DNA of 64,000 nucleotides from CAZMSD01 sp964568855 (GTDB lineage Bacteria; CAIWAD01), in NCBI GenBank assembly GCA_964568855.1, contig CAZMSD010000012.1, forward strand, positions 25,993 through 89,992, in the 5' to 3' direction. Positions 7,826-16,526 of this stretch are shown piece after piece (position 1 is the first letter of the stretch; the number at the start of each line of letters is the position of its first letter). The translations under genes were made by a program, and so were the position numbers. The notes under the pieces are model-generated. The model saw only the letters and a program-made list of their open reading frames with translations. It was not told the origin of the DNA and made no database searches.

Positions 7826-8939
7826 CATCCGGCAGCTGGAAGAGACGCACCTGATCGAAGCGGATCTGAGCGTCAGGCAGGCGATCCGCAAGATCGACCG
7901 GAATCGCAGCGGAGCCGTCTGCGTCGTGGACCCGCGTTGCCGGCTGCTGGGAATATTGACCGACGGCGACATCCGCAGGCTCGTGTTGCGGGGCCTGGAT
8001 CTAGAAAGCGAGACGGTCGAAGGCCATATGCAGCGAAGACCGATTACGGCCACGGCGGATTTCAGCCGGACCCAGCTCTGCCACCTGATGCGGGCGCGCT
8101 CGATCAGCCAGATCCCGATCGTGGGACCGCAGAACGAGATGCTGGGTATCGCGCTGGCCAAGGACCTGATGGACGTTCCCCAGCAGGGCCGCCGGGCGGT
8201 CGTGATGGCCGGAGGGCGGGGAGTGCGCCTGCGGCCCCTGACCGAGGAGCGGCCGAAACCGCTGCTGCCGGTGGGCGGGCGGCCGATCATCGAGCTGATC
8301 ATCGAGCGCCTGGTGGGCTGCGGATTCGACGACATCCTGGTGACCACAGCCTATCGCTCCCAGATGATCGAGGACCACCTGCAGGACGGAGGGCACCTGG
8401 GCGCCGCCATCCGCTACTTGCGCGAGGCGGAACCCCTGGGCACCGCGGGCGGCCTGGCTCTCCTGCCGGAGGACGTAACCGGGGACCTGCTGGTGGTCAA
8501 CGGGGATATCCTGACCACCCTGGATTACGCGGGAATGCTGGAGAGCCATGCGGCGTCCGGGGCGGATCTCACGGTGGCCGTGCGCGAGGTGGTCCACCGG
8601 GTGGATTACGGCGTGATACAGTCCCGCGAGGAGTGGATCACGAGAATCGAGGAGAAGCCCCGCACGACGATGCTGGTCAACGCGGGGATCTACATCGTCG
8701 GAGAGCGCATGCGCCGGCTGATTCCTCGCGGCCGGCGTTTCCACATGACGGACCTGGTGAAGTACGGCTTGGGCGAAAAGCGCAGGATCCGCAGCTACCC
8801 GCTGCGCGAGTACTGGATGGACATCGGGCGGATGGACGATTACCGTCGGGCCAACGAGGAGTTGACGGCGCGAACGGCCCGCAAGATCGCCGGCCCCGTG
8901 ACAATCGGCGAGCCGGCGCGTCCCGGCCCGCGCGGATAA
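7818..8939 (+). CDS. ptmE: CBS-domain sugar-1-phosphate nucleotidyltransferase (PtmE/GlmE-like)
   Basis: The protein has 373 residues; ATG 7818 lies after GAGGAGGCG. Two CBS motifs occupy roughly residues 1-120 (VRQAIRKIDRNRSGAVCVVD; HLMRARSISQIPIVG). A nucleotidyltransferase domain follows with the pyrophosphorylase signature RRAVVMAGGRGVRLRPLTEE, then KPLLPVGGRPI, VVNGDILT and a DIGRMDDY tail. The CBS-plus-NTase layout is that of PtmE/GlmE, the glucosamine-1-phosphate guanylyltransferase that opens GDP-dependent legionaminic acid synthesis in Campylobacter. The CBS pair may sense an adenine nucleotide. GTP versus UTP or CTP use is not decided by the motifs seen. It stops 3 bp before the aminotransferase reading frame. 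Confidence 0.83.
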   Translation: MSDIRQLEETHLIEADLSVRQAIRKIDRNRSGAVCVVDPRCRLLGILTDGDIRRLVLRGLDLESETVEGHMQRRPITATADFSRTQLCHLMRARSISQIPIVGPQNEMLGIALAKDLMDVPQQGRRAVVMAGGRGVRLRPLTEERPKPLLPVGGRPIIELIIERLVGCGFDDILVTTAYRSQMIEDHLQDGGHLGAAIRYLREAEPLGTAGGLALLPEDVTGDLLVVNGDILTTLDYAGMLESHAASGADLTVAVREVVHRVDYGVIQSREEWITRIEEKPRTTMLVNAGIYIVGERMRRLIPRGRRFHMTDLVKYGLGEKRRIRSYPLREYWMDIGRMDDYRRANEELTARTARKIAGPVTIGEPARPGPRG

Positions 8940-8942
8940 CTG

Positions 8943-10115
8943 GTGACGGCAATGATTCCACTCAACGAACCTACGCTGTCCGGCAACGAACTGAAATACC
9001 TCGCCGAGTGCGTCAACGGCGGCTGGGTGTCGTCCGAGGGCGCCTTCGTCGAGCGCTTCGAGCGGGCCGTGGCCGGGCTTCACGGGCGCGGATTCGCCGC
9101 GGCGGCGGTCAACAGCGGTACATCCGCAATGCAGCTCGCGCTGATGTCGCTGGGTCTGCGCGAGGGGGAAATCGTGATCGTCCCGGCGGTCAGCTTCGTC
9201 GCCACGGTCAATCCCGTGATACACCTGGGCGCCGAGCCCCTGGTCCTGGACGTGGAGGAGGACGCGGCCGGACTTTCGCCGGAGTGTCTCACGCGCTGGC
9301 TGGAGCGCGAGACCATCAGCCGCGGGGGCGGGGTCTTCGACAGGTCCACGGGCAGGAGGGTTTTCGGCATGATCGCCGTTCACCTGCACGGGATTCCCTG
9401 CCGGATCGAGGAGCTGCAGCGGATAGCGGACAGGTACGGTCTGGTGCTGATCGAGGACAACGCCCAGGCGCTGGGCGCGCGGAGCGGGGGGAGACCGACG
9501 GGCGGCTTCGGCGACGCGTCGATCGTCTCCTTCAACGGCAACAAGACCGTGACCGCGGGCGGGGGCGGAATGGTCGTCGCCCAGCGTCGCTCGGTGGTGG
9601 AAGAGGCGGCCAAGTGGGCCGATCACTGCCGCCCGCCCGGATCGCAGCGAGTGGAGAGTTACGGTTTCAACCTGCGCATCAGCAACCTGCAGGCGGCGGT
9701 AGGTCTGGCCCAGGTGGAGCGCCTGGATGAACTCGTCGCGGCCCGCCGGGAGAACCACCGTCGCTACGAGGAGCTGTTCCGGCCGGCCGGTCTGAAGCTG
9801 CTCGAGGGACTCCGCGAGGATCGGCCCAGCTACTGGCTGAACGTCCTGCGCCTGCCCGCTTCCAGCGACGCCGGCGAGCTGGTCGAGAGCCTGCGACGGC
9901 GCGGGATCGCCGCCCGCAGGCTCTTCGCGCCCTTCCACAGGCAGGAGCTCTACGCCCGCTTCGCGCGCGGGGAGTGTCCCGTCGCCGACCGGCTGCACGG
10001 GCGCCTGCTTGGGCTGCCTTCCTCGGCGCACCTGTCCGAGCAGGAACTCGAGCGGGTCGCCTCCGGCGCCCTGGCCTCCCTGGAGCGTTCGTGCGGGGAG
10101 CGTGTGACGACATGA
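8943..10115 (+). CDS. legC: LegC-type PLP sugar aminotransferase
   Basis: The protein has 390 residues from GTG 8943; an in-frame ATG at 8952 would remove three residues and fits the family start (MIPL...). The opening IPLNEPTLSGNELKYLAEC and GGWVSSEG follow the LegC subgroup of DegT/DnrJ/EryC1 aminotransferases. NSGTSAMQLAL and VIVPAVSFVATVN build the PLP site, LIEDNAQALGAR holds the ring-stacking Asp, and SFNGNKTVTAGGGG contains the Schiff-base lysine. LegC transfers an amino group to C4 of a 4-keto-6-deoxy nucleotide sugar. The matching 4,6-dehydratase (LegB) is absent from this window. The stop overlaps the next start as ATGA. Confidence 0.86.
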   Translation: MTAMIPLNEPTLSGNELKYLAECVNGGWVSSEGAFVERFERAVAGLHGRGFAAAAVNSGTSAMQLALMSLGLREGEIVIVPAVSFVATVNPVIHLGAEPLVLDVEEDAAGLSPECLTRWLERETISRGGGVFDRSTGRRVFGMIAVHLHGIPCRIEELQRIADRYGLVLIEDNAQALGARSGGRPTGGFGDASIVSFNGNKTVTAGGGGMVVAQRRSVVEEAAKWADHCRPPGSQRVESYGFNLRISNLQAAVGLAQVERLDELVAARRENHRRYEELFRPAGLKLLEGLREDRPSYWLNVLRLPASSDAGELVESLRRRGIAARRLFAPFHRQELYARFARGECPVADRLHGRLLGLPSSAHLSEQELERVASGALASLERSCGERVTT

Positions 10116-13100
10116 ATTTCCTGATTGCCGGCATCAAGAACTGGCCCGTGCATCACGCCTGGGAGCACCTGATGGGCGAAGCCCTGCAGGCCGCGGGACA
10201 CCGCGTGTTCTTCCTGGGCTGCGCCGAGGGCCGGCTCCGGGGTTGCGAGTGCGTGGACCGCGCGGTTCGCGAGCGGGCCGGTTCGCATGCCGCCTTCTGC
10301 CGGGGCTGCCTGGACAGCCAGGGCGGCGTGCACGAGCGCGCGGGTTTCACGGAGCTCGTTCTGCCCGCCGTGACCGAGCCCCCGGGCGCCGCGATGGCCG
10401 ACATCGACGAACTGCTCGGGAGCTCCGTATGCGGCGTCACCATGCAGGATCTGCTGCGTCCTTCCCTCCATCGCTGGGCGCGTTCGGGCAGGCCGTTGCG
10501 GGAGGCCGTTCCCGCGGAAGTAGTGCGCGACTACGCGACCACCGTGTCGCACATCAGGACAGAGCTGCCGCGGCTGCTGCGCGAGCGCGAGATCGAGACG
10601 CTGCTGCTGCTCAACGGCCTGTTCTTCGCCGAGCGCGCGATCGGTCTCACGGCTTCGTCCATGGGCCTGCGCGTGGTCAACTACGAGCGCGGCCAGGCGA
10701 GGAACACCCTGGTCTTCTCCGACGGCGAGCCCTCCTGCTTCATGAAGATCGATCGCCTGCTGGGCGACTGGGAACGGGTGCTCGAGGAGGATCCCGTAGC
10801 GCCTCCAGGCCGAGCCTTGAGCAACTTCCTCGCGGGCAGGGGCTCCAACCGCGACGCGGTCACGCGCTTCGGCACCGATGAAGACTTCCAGAGGGCCGAC
10901 CACGCAGTATCGACGCCTCCGGACAGGCCGCTGGCGGCGGTGTTCACCAACGTCTGCTGGGACAGCAGCGTGTCCAGCCGGCCCAGCGGCTTCGGCGGAT
11001 ACCTGGACTGGCTGGACGCCTGCATCGAGCTGGCGCGGTTGCGCCCGGGCGCGGACTTCGTGATCCGCATCCATCCCGGGGAGGCGCGTCTGGATTACGA
11101 TCCCACGCTGGACAGGACCGCCGACCTGCTGAGCGAACGCCGCCTTCCCGCCAACCTGCGCCTGGTGCTCCCCGAGGACCCGGAGAGCAGTTACGACCTG
11201 ATGCGGCGCGCGAGCCTGGGCATCGTCTTCGTCTCCTCGGCGGGACTGGAGATGGCCTGCGGCGGCCGGCCGGTGATCGCCTGCGCCGAGACCCACTACG
11301 CGGGCAAGGGCTTCACCGAGGAGGCGGGCAGCCTCGAGGAGCTCGCGGAGCGTTTCGACAGCCTGCTCCGGGCCAACTTCGACGAGCAGCGCTGCGCCGC
11401 GCTCGCCGGGCGCTACGCCGAGCGGCTATTCTTCGACTATCCCACGCCCTTTCCCTGGGTGGACGAGATCGAATACGGCCGGCCCCAGCGCATCGCGGCC
11501 CCGCTGAGCAGGGAGTCGATCGCCGCGGATCCGCTGCTCGGGGAACTGGTCGACTACCTCTGCGGCACATCCGAGAGGCCGCCCTCCCTGAGGGACCTGC
11601 TGGATAATCCGCGGAAATGCCCGCTGCCCTTCTACTTCTCCAGCCGCGACTGCGAGCCTCCCGGGCCGATCATGGTCGTGATACCGACCCACGGCAGGCC
11701 GGACCAATTGCTCTGCACTCTCGAGGCCTACGGGCGTCAGACCCTGCCTGCCTGCCGCTTCGAGATCCTGGTGATCGACGACGGCAGCCCTGAGCCGCTG
11801 TCCGGGATGCTGCCGGACGATTCGGCGGAAGAGGCGGATCACGCAACCGGGCGACCGGGCCTGCCCTCCGGGGAGCGGGGGCGGGGGCCGAGGTGGCGCG
11901 GCCGGCTGTCCGCCGGCGTCGTCGAGCGCCTGCGCCTGCGTTTCATCCGCCTGGAGCGGAACGGCGGACCCGCGGGGGCCAGGAACCGCGGATTGCGGGA
12001 ACTGCTTTCCGAGGGCCGCCGGGAGGGATTCGTCCTCTTCACGGGGGACGACATCGTGCCCGAACCGGACTTCCTCGAGTCCTTCGAGCGCGCCCGCCGC
12101 GGATGGAACGACCCGCGTATGGCCCTGCTCGGGAAAGTGGACTGGCCCGCCGGGGCGCCCCCGAACCGCGTGATGCGACTCGTGCAGCGCAACGGGATGC
12201 AGTTCGCATACGACAGCCTGCCCCGCCGCGCGCTGCTGCCCGCGCAGTTCTTCTACACCTGCGCCGCCGGCCTCGACCTGGGATTCCTCGCCGACGCGGA
12301 TCTGCGCTTCTCGGAGGACTTCCCTTATGCCGCCTGGGAAGACGCTGAATTCGCCGTGCGGGCCATGGAAGCGGGGATGCTGCTGGCCTACGACTCGTCG
12401 ATCCTGGCCCGCCATCATCACCCGATGGATTACGGGAGCTTCGCCGCGCGGCAGCGCAGGGCGGGGGCGTCGGCCCGCGTGTTCCATCGATTGAGGCCCG
12501 GGGAGTTCACCGAGATCTGCGGAACGCCTCCCGCGGAGCCGCCCGATCGGCGGATCCTGCAGCACCTCGAAAACGCCATGGCCGAATTATCCAAGCTCGA
12601 CCTGCCCCGGCTGGCCGGGCTTCCCGGGGCGGAGGGCGACCTCGCCCGGCAGCTGGACGGGGAGCAGGATCGCCTGCTGGAGACGCTTTTCCGCATGCAT
12701 CACGACGCCGGCTGGTTATCGCGGCCGGTGATCGGGCAGGGTGAGGAACTGCCAGGCCTGCTGAGCATCTGCATCCCCGTGCACAACCGGGCCGAGCTGA
12801 CCCGCGCCTGTATCGAGGCGATCGGCGAGCACACGGGAGGCGCCTGGGAAGTGGTCCTGGTGGACAACGGCTCGACCGACGAGACCGCGAGGATCCCGGC
12901 CGCCTATCCCCGCGTGAGGGCGATCCGCTGCGAAAGGAACCTCGGATTCGCCCGGGCCAACAACATCGCGGCGGAAGCCGCCCGCGGGGAACTGCTGGTG
13001 TTGCTGAACAACGACACGGAAGTTCTACCGGGCTGGGACAGGGCTCTCCGGGAGGAGCTGGACTCCGAGGGCACGGGAATCTGCGGGCTGCGGCTGCTTT

Positions 13101-13924
13101 ATCCCGACGGCACGATCCAGCACGCGGGAGTCGTCTTCGGCCGGGACGGGCTTCCCTGGCACATTCACCGGGGACTGCCTGCGGAGGCGCCCGAGGTGAT
13201 GTACCGCCGTGAACTCAACGCCGTGACCGGCGCCTGTCTGAGCATCCGCAGGAGCCTCTATCGCCGCCTGGGCGGGTTGAACGAGAATTTCGTCAACTGC
13301 TACGAGGACATCGACCTGTGTCTCAGGATTCGCCGGGAGGGCTACCGGGTGGTCTATCGGCCCGACGGCGCGGTGATACATCACGAGGGCAAGACCGCGG
13401 GACGCGGTGAGGGCGTGGACCATTCCTGGCTGGTCCTGAACGAGAACTGGGCGGGCGAATTTCCGGCGGACGAAGAGGTCCAACTGGCCCGTGACGGACT
13501 GCGCATCCTGCGCGACGAAGACGGCTCGGGGCGGGTCGTCCGCGTGCCGGGGAGCGATTCCGGCAAAGGGCCATCGCAGGCCCGGCGTCCGAAGACCGTG
13601 GAGGAGCTGCGGCGGGAGTCGCGCGAACTGCGGGATTCCGGCCAGGTCGGCCGGGCCCGGGAGCTGCTGGAACTGGAGATCAGCGGGCGTAACGGCGGCG
13701 CGCAGGACGACGATCCCGCGCTCGCGGAAATCGTCCTGCTGCTGCTCGACCTGGAGCTGGCGGCGGGCAACCTGGCGGCGGTGGAACGCCTGGCCGCCGC
13801 GGCGGATCCGGGCGAGGAGCGCCGGCGCGAGATCGAGGACCTGCGCCGCCGCTGCCGCGAACGGCTGCGCGAATACGGCATCGAGGAGCTGCTGGAGCAG
13901 CGGAGGAGTGGAGAGAACGGATGA
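10112..13924 (+). CDS. Giant three-module glycosyltransferase (capsule-type GT plus two GT2 domains)
   Basis: The protein has 1270 residues. Residues 1 to about 500 resemble GT-B capsule/CDP-glycerol-type transferases (NYERGQARNTLVFSDG; FVIRIHPGE; VFVSSAGLEMACGGRPVIA). A GT2 domain begins near residue 520 (VVIPTHGRPDQLL, VIDDGSPEP, NGGPAGARNRG, FTGDDIVPEPDF). A second GT2 begins near 883 (LLSICIPVHNRAEL, LVDNGSTDET, NLGFARANNI, LLNNDTEV, GACLSIRRSLYRRLGG, CYEDIDLCLR). The last 120 residues are charged and helical, TPR-like. Acidic metal-binding motifs are intact in both GT2 units, so three transferase activities are possible. It is cytoplasmic, with no signal or membrane segment. Such architectures occur in flagellar or surface glycan islands. 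The linked sugars are unknown. Confidence 0.82.
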   Translation: MNFLIAGIKNWPVHHAWEHLMGEALQAAGHRVFFLGCAEGRLRGCECVDRAVRERAGSHAAFCRGCLDSQGGVHERAGFTELVLPAVTEPPGAAMADIDELLGSSVCGVTMQDLLRPSLHRWARSGRPLREAVPAEVVRDYATTVSHIRTELPRLLREREIETLLLLNGLFFAERAIGLTASSMGLRVVNYERGQARNTLVFSDGEPSCFMKIDRLLGDWERVLEEDPVAPPGRALSNFLAGRGSNRDAVTRFGTDEDFQRADHAVSTPPDRPLAAVFTNVCWDSSVSSRPSGFGGYLDWLDACIELARLRPGADFVIRIHPGEARLDYDPTLDRTADLLSERRLPANLRLVLPEDPESSYDLMRRASLGIVFVSSAGLEMACGGRPVIACAETHYAGKGFTEEAGSLEELAERFDSLLRANFDEQRCAALAGRYAERLFFDYPTPFPWVDEIEYGRPQRIAAPLSRESIAADPLLGELVDYLCGTSERPPSLRDLLDNPRKCPLPFYFSSRDCEPPGPIMVVIPTHGRPDQLLCTLEAYGRQTLPACRFEILVIDDGSPEPLSGMLPDDSAEEADHATGRPGLPSGERGRGPRWRGRLSAGVVERLRLRFIRLERNGGPAGARNRGLRELLSEGRREGFVLFTGDDIVPEPDFLESFERARRGWNDPRMALLGKVDWPAGAPPNRVMRLVQRNGMQFAYDSLPRRALLPAQFFYTCAAGLDLGFLADADLRFSEDFPYAAWEDAEFAVRAMEAGMLLAYDSSILARHHHPMDYGSFAARQRRAGASARVFHRLRPGEFTEICGTPPAEPPDRRILQHLENAMAELSKLDLPRLAGLPGAEGDLARQLDGEQDRLLETLFRMHHDAGWLSRPVIGQGEELPGLLSICIPVHNRAELTRACIEAIGEHTGGAWEVVLVDNGSTDETARIPAAYPRVRAIRCERNLGFARANNIAAEAARGELLVLLNNDTEVLPGWDRALREELDSEGTGICGLRLLYPDGTIQHAGVVFGRDGLPWHIHRGLPAEAPEVMYRRELNAVTGACLSIRRSLYRRLGGLNENFVNCYEDIDLCLRIRREGYRVVYRPDGAVIHHEGKTAGRGEGVDHSWLVLNENWAGEFPADEEVQLARDGLRILRDEDGSGRVVRVPGSDSGKGPSQARRPKTVEELRRESRELRDSGQVGRARELLELEISGRNGGAQDDDPALAEIVLLLLDLELAAGNLAAVERLAAAADPGEERRREIEDLRRRCRERLREYGIEELLEQRRSGENG

Positions 13925-15270
13925 AACGCGCGCTGATCATCCAGTTGGCCCGCCTGGGCGACCTGCTGCAGACGCTGCCGCTCTGCGAGGCCCTGCGCGG
14001 GGCGGGTTTCAGGGAGCTCGACCTGGTGGCGGGTTTCAGGCCCTGGGCCGGGATCCGCGAGCGTTTCGACCGCGTCGCGGTCCTGGACACGCGCGAACTG
14101 GAGCGGCTGGTCTACGAGCCGGAGCGCTTCCTCGGACACCTGCGCGAAGCCCTGCGGCCCCTGAAGTCCGGGGTCGGGGCATTCCCGCCGTGGGACCGGG
14201 TGCTCTGCGTCAACGAAGCCCTGCCGGCCCAGGCGCTGGCCTCCCTCTTGCCGGCGGTCGAGCGCTGCGGCGCCGGGGTCCGCGGCGATTCCTACGCGCG
14301 GTGGATGAACTCCCTGGTCAGGTTCAGGCGCGAGAACCTGCTGCACCTGAGCGAAGCCATGCTGGCTCTCGAGCCGGAGGCCGCGACGGCGCCCGGCGCA
14401 AGAAAGTCCCGGGACGGACCTCTCGTGATCCACCCCGGGTCCGGCGACCCGGCCCGCAGCCTGCCCGCCGGTTTCTGGGAGGGCCTGCTCGACGAAACGA
14501 CGCAGCGGCTTCCCGGACTGAGCGTCCTGCTCACGGGATCCGGCAGCGAGGCGGAATTCTGTCGGAAGCTGGCCCGTCGGGCCGGGCGCGGGGGATCGGT
14601 CGTTTCGCTGGCCGGCGAGACGGACCTCGACCGGCTGGCGGAAGTCTTCGACGGCGCGGCGCTGGTCGTCGCGCAGGACACCGGAGCGCTGCACCTGGCG
14701 TCCTTCCGATGCGTGCCGGTGCTGGGATTGTATCACGGATCCGCCAGCGCCGTGGAGACGGGACCCTTCCTGGACGGCGCCGTGGTGCTGCAGATCGACG
14801 CCGCCTGCCACCCTTGTTTCGAAGGCTATCCGGAATGCGGCGACTACGACTGCAGGACCTGGATCAGGGCCGATGCGGCGGCGCAGACCGCGGTCTGGAT
14901 CCTTGAGGGCGCCGTGGGGCCGCCACCCGATCCGGGCCGGGGCTGCCGGCTTTTCCGCAGCACGACCGACGCCGTGGGGATCACCCTGGCGGCCCTCGAC
15001 GGGGGCGCGGCGCCGGATCCGGAACTGCGCGCCGGGCAGTGGGAGCTCCTGCGCGGCGCTCTTCGGACGGAGGAGCGCGCTGAGATCGAACCGGCGCTCG
15101 GGGAGTCGCGCGGCATCGCCGATGCCCGGATCCGCGGCCTGACGCACGCGGCCTGGGTGAGACGGGCGGACCTCGGGCCGCCCGGGACCATCGCGGAGCA
15201 CTGGCACTGGCAGACCGCGGGAGACGTTCTGGGCCGGGAAGAACAGCGGGTCGAACCGTGCGGCGCGTGA
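13921..15270 (+). CDS. GT9 (heptosyltransferase-like) glycosyltransferase
   Basis: The protein has 449 residues and starts in an ATGA overlap with the triple transferase. The opening MKRALIIQLARLGDLLQTLP is the GT9 signature. VIHPGSGDPARSLP, a VSLAGETDLDRLAEVF stretch and LVVAQDTGALHLAS complete the ADP-heptose:LPS transferase-like fold. After about residue 300 it keeps the cysteine motif ACHPCFEGYPECGDYDC found in GT9 members of flagellar glycosylation islands. The roughly 100-residue C-terminal extension (from GCRLFRSTTD) has no family I recognise. It likely adds a sugar during flagellin or glycan assembly, not LPS core work, given the context. Confidence 0.78.
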   Translation: MKRALIIQLARLGDLLQTLPLCEALRGAGFRELDLVAGFRPWAGIRERFDRVAVLDTRELERLVYEPERFLGHLREALRPLKSGVGAFPPWDRVLCVNEALPAQALASLLPAVERCGAGVRGDSYARWMNSLVRFRRENLLHLSEAMLALEPEAATAPGARKSRDGPLVIHPGSGDPARSLPAGFWEGLLDETTQRLPGLSVLLTGSGSEAEFCRKLARRAGRGGSVVSLAGETDLDRLAEVFDGAALVVAQDTGALHLASFRCVPVLGLYHGSASAVETGPFLDGAVVLQIDAACHPCFEGYPECGDYDCRTWIRADAAAQTAVWILEGAVGPPPDPGRGCRLFRSTTDAVGITLAALDGGAAPDPELRAGQWELLRGALRTEERAEIEPALGESRGIADARIRGLTHAAWVRRADLGPPGTIAEHWHWQTAGDVLGREEQRVEPCGA

Positions 15271-16526
15271 CACGGGAATGGATCGGGGACCTCGCCCGCG
15301 GACTGGATGGCTACCCGCTGATCGAGGGTCGGGCCGGGGCCCGCAGTTTCCGCACGCCTTCCGGCCGCATGGCGCACAGCCTCTACGATCCGGGGGGCGA
15401 GGCGCGCCGGCAGACTCGCCGGGCGGGTGTCGGACCCGGATCCCGGCCGCTGGTGCTGGGCATCGGCCTGGGCTACGTCCTGGATGCCTGCCTGGCGGCC
15501 GGCGCCGCCGAGGTGCTGGCCCTGGAGGGCGATCCCGCCGTGCTGTCGGCAGCGGGCAGGCGTCTCTCGCTTGCGCAGGAGAATCCGGTGCTGAAGGGCG
15601 CCAACGGAAGCGGGGCGGAGTGGCTCGCGGATCCCCGGCTGCTGCTCTACTTCGCCGAAAACGACGAAGCTGCGACCGGGTTTTTCGCACGGGAGATGAA
15701 GAACGAGCACGGCGGGCGACCCCTGCTCGTCCACCCCGCAGCGGTTGAATTGTGGCGGGGGCGGCTGCCCGGTCTGGCCGCGCTGGCGGACGACATTCTC
15801 AGCAGGCGGCGCAGCGCCGCGGTCCAGGAGCCGCTGCTCGAGCAGAACGCCGAACTCAACGCGGAGCATCTTGGGCGAGCCCGCTGCATCGACGACCTGC
15901 GGGACTGCTGGGGCGCTGAGCCGGTAGCGGTCTGCGGCGCGGGACCGGGACTCGACGGCGTGATACACCGTCTTTCGGGGCCCGCAGGGAGGCGCCGGCT
16001 GGTCGCGCTGAACACGGCCCTGCCGCCCCTGCTGGCCGCCGGTATCATACCGGACATGGCGGTGGCCACGGATCCCGGTCCGGCCATCCGCGCGGACCTG
16101 CCGGGGCCGGAGTGCGCGGGCGTTCCACTGATCTGCTTCCCCGGGACCGACGCCGGCTTCGTGGGATCCTGGCCCGGGCCCCTGGTCCTGGCGCTGCCGG
16201 AGGGCCCCGGGCTGCAGCGCAAGGAATGGCTGGGACAGCGACCGGGCGGGTTGCGCGCCGGAACGGGCACCGTGGCGGGTCCGGCGCTGCATGCCGCGGC
16301 GAGGCTCTCGCGGGGCCCACTATTGCTGGCCGGAGTGGACCTGGAGGTCGGAGTGGCCGCTTATGCTAGAGGAGTGCGCCGTCCGGCCGCGGCCCGGATC
16401 CCGGATTTCGCCTACAGCCGGCGGCGCATGGGAGAGCTGGTCCGGGAGCTGGCCGCCGCGGGCAGGGAAATCTCCGCCCTGGGCGAGACGCCTTCCTGGA
16501 TGCGGACGATGGAGGAACCGGGCTGA
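15258..16526 (+). CDS. DUF115/MptE-like motility-associated (Maf-like) protein
   Basis: The protein has 422 residues; GTG 15258 lies inside the end of the GT9 gene (13 bp overlap). The N-terminal module has RPLVLGIGLGYVLDACL then VLALEGDPAVLSA. The central domain shows AVCGAGPGLDGVIHRL, VALNTALPPLLAAGIIPDM and ATDPGP, matching the DUF115 (6-hydroxymethylpterin diphosphokinase MptE-like) domain that defines Maf proteins. Maf proteins transfer nonulosonic acids onto flagellin in Campylobacter, Aeromonas and others, which fits the upstream pathway. The protein is shorter than many Mafs (often 600 or more residues), so it may be a minimal version. This is the strongest candidate for the final CMP-nonulosonate transferase. 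Confidence 0.75.
   Translation: MRRVTREWIGDLARGLDGYPLIEGRAGARSFRTPSGRMAHSLYDPGGEARRQTRRAGVGPGSRPLVLGIGLGYVLDACLAAGAAEVLALEGDPAVLSAAGRRLSLAQENPVLKGANGSGAEWLADPRLLLYFAENDEAATGFFAREMKNEHGGRPLLVHPAAVELWRGRLPGLAALADDILSRRRSAAVQEPLLEQNAELNAEHLGRARCIDDLRDCWGAEPVAVCGAGPGLDGVIHRLSGPAGRRRLVALNTALPPLLAAGIIPDMAVATDPGPAIRADLPGPECAGVPLICFPGTDAGFVGSWPGPLVLALPEGPGLQRKEWLGQRPGGLRAGTGTVAGPALHAAARLSRGPLLLAGVDLEVGVAAYARGVRRPAAARIPDFAYSRRRMGELVRELAAAGREISALGETPSWMRTMEEPG

Noticed and set aside
13381..15690. Long antisense frame of 769 codons
   Set aside because: It lies opposite three well-supported glycan genes, is Arg/Pro-rich and has no domain pattern; such frames are common in GC-rich DNA.
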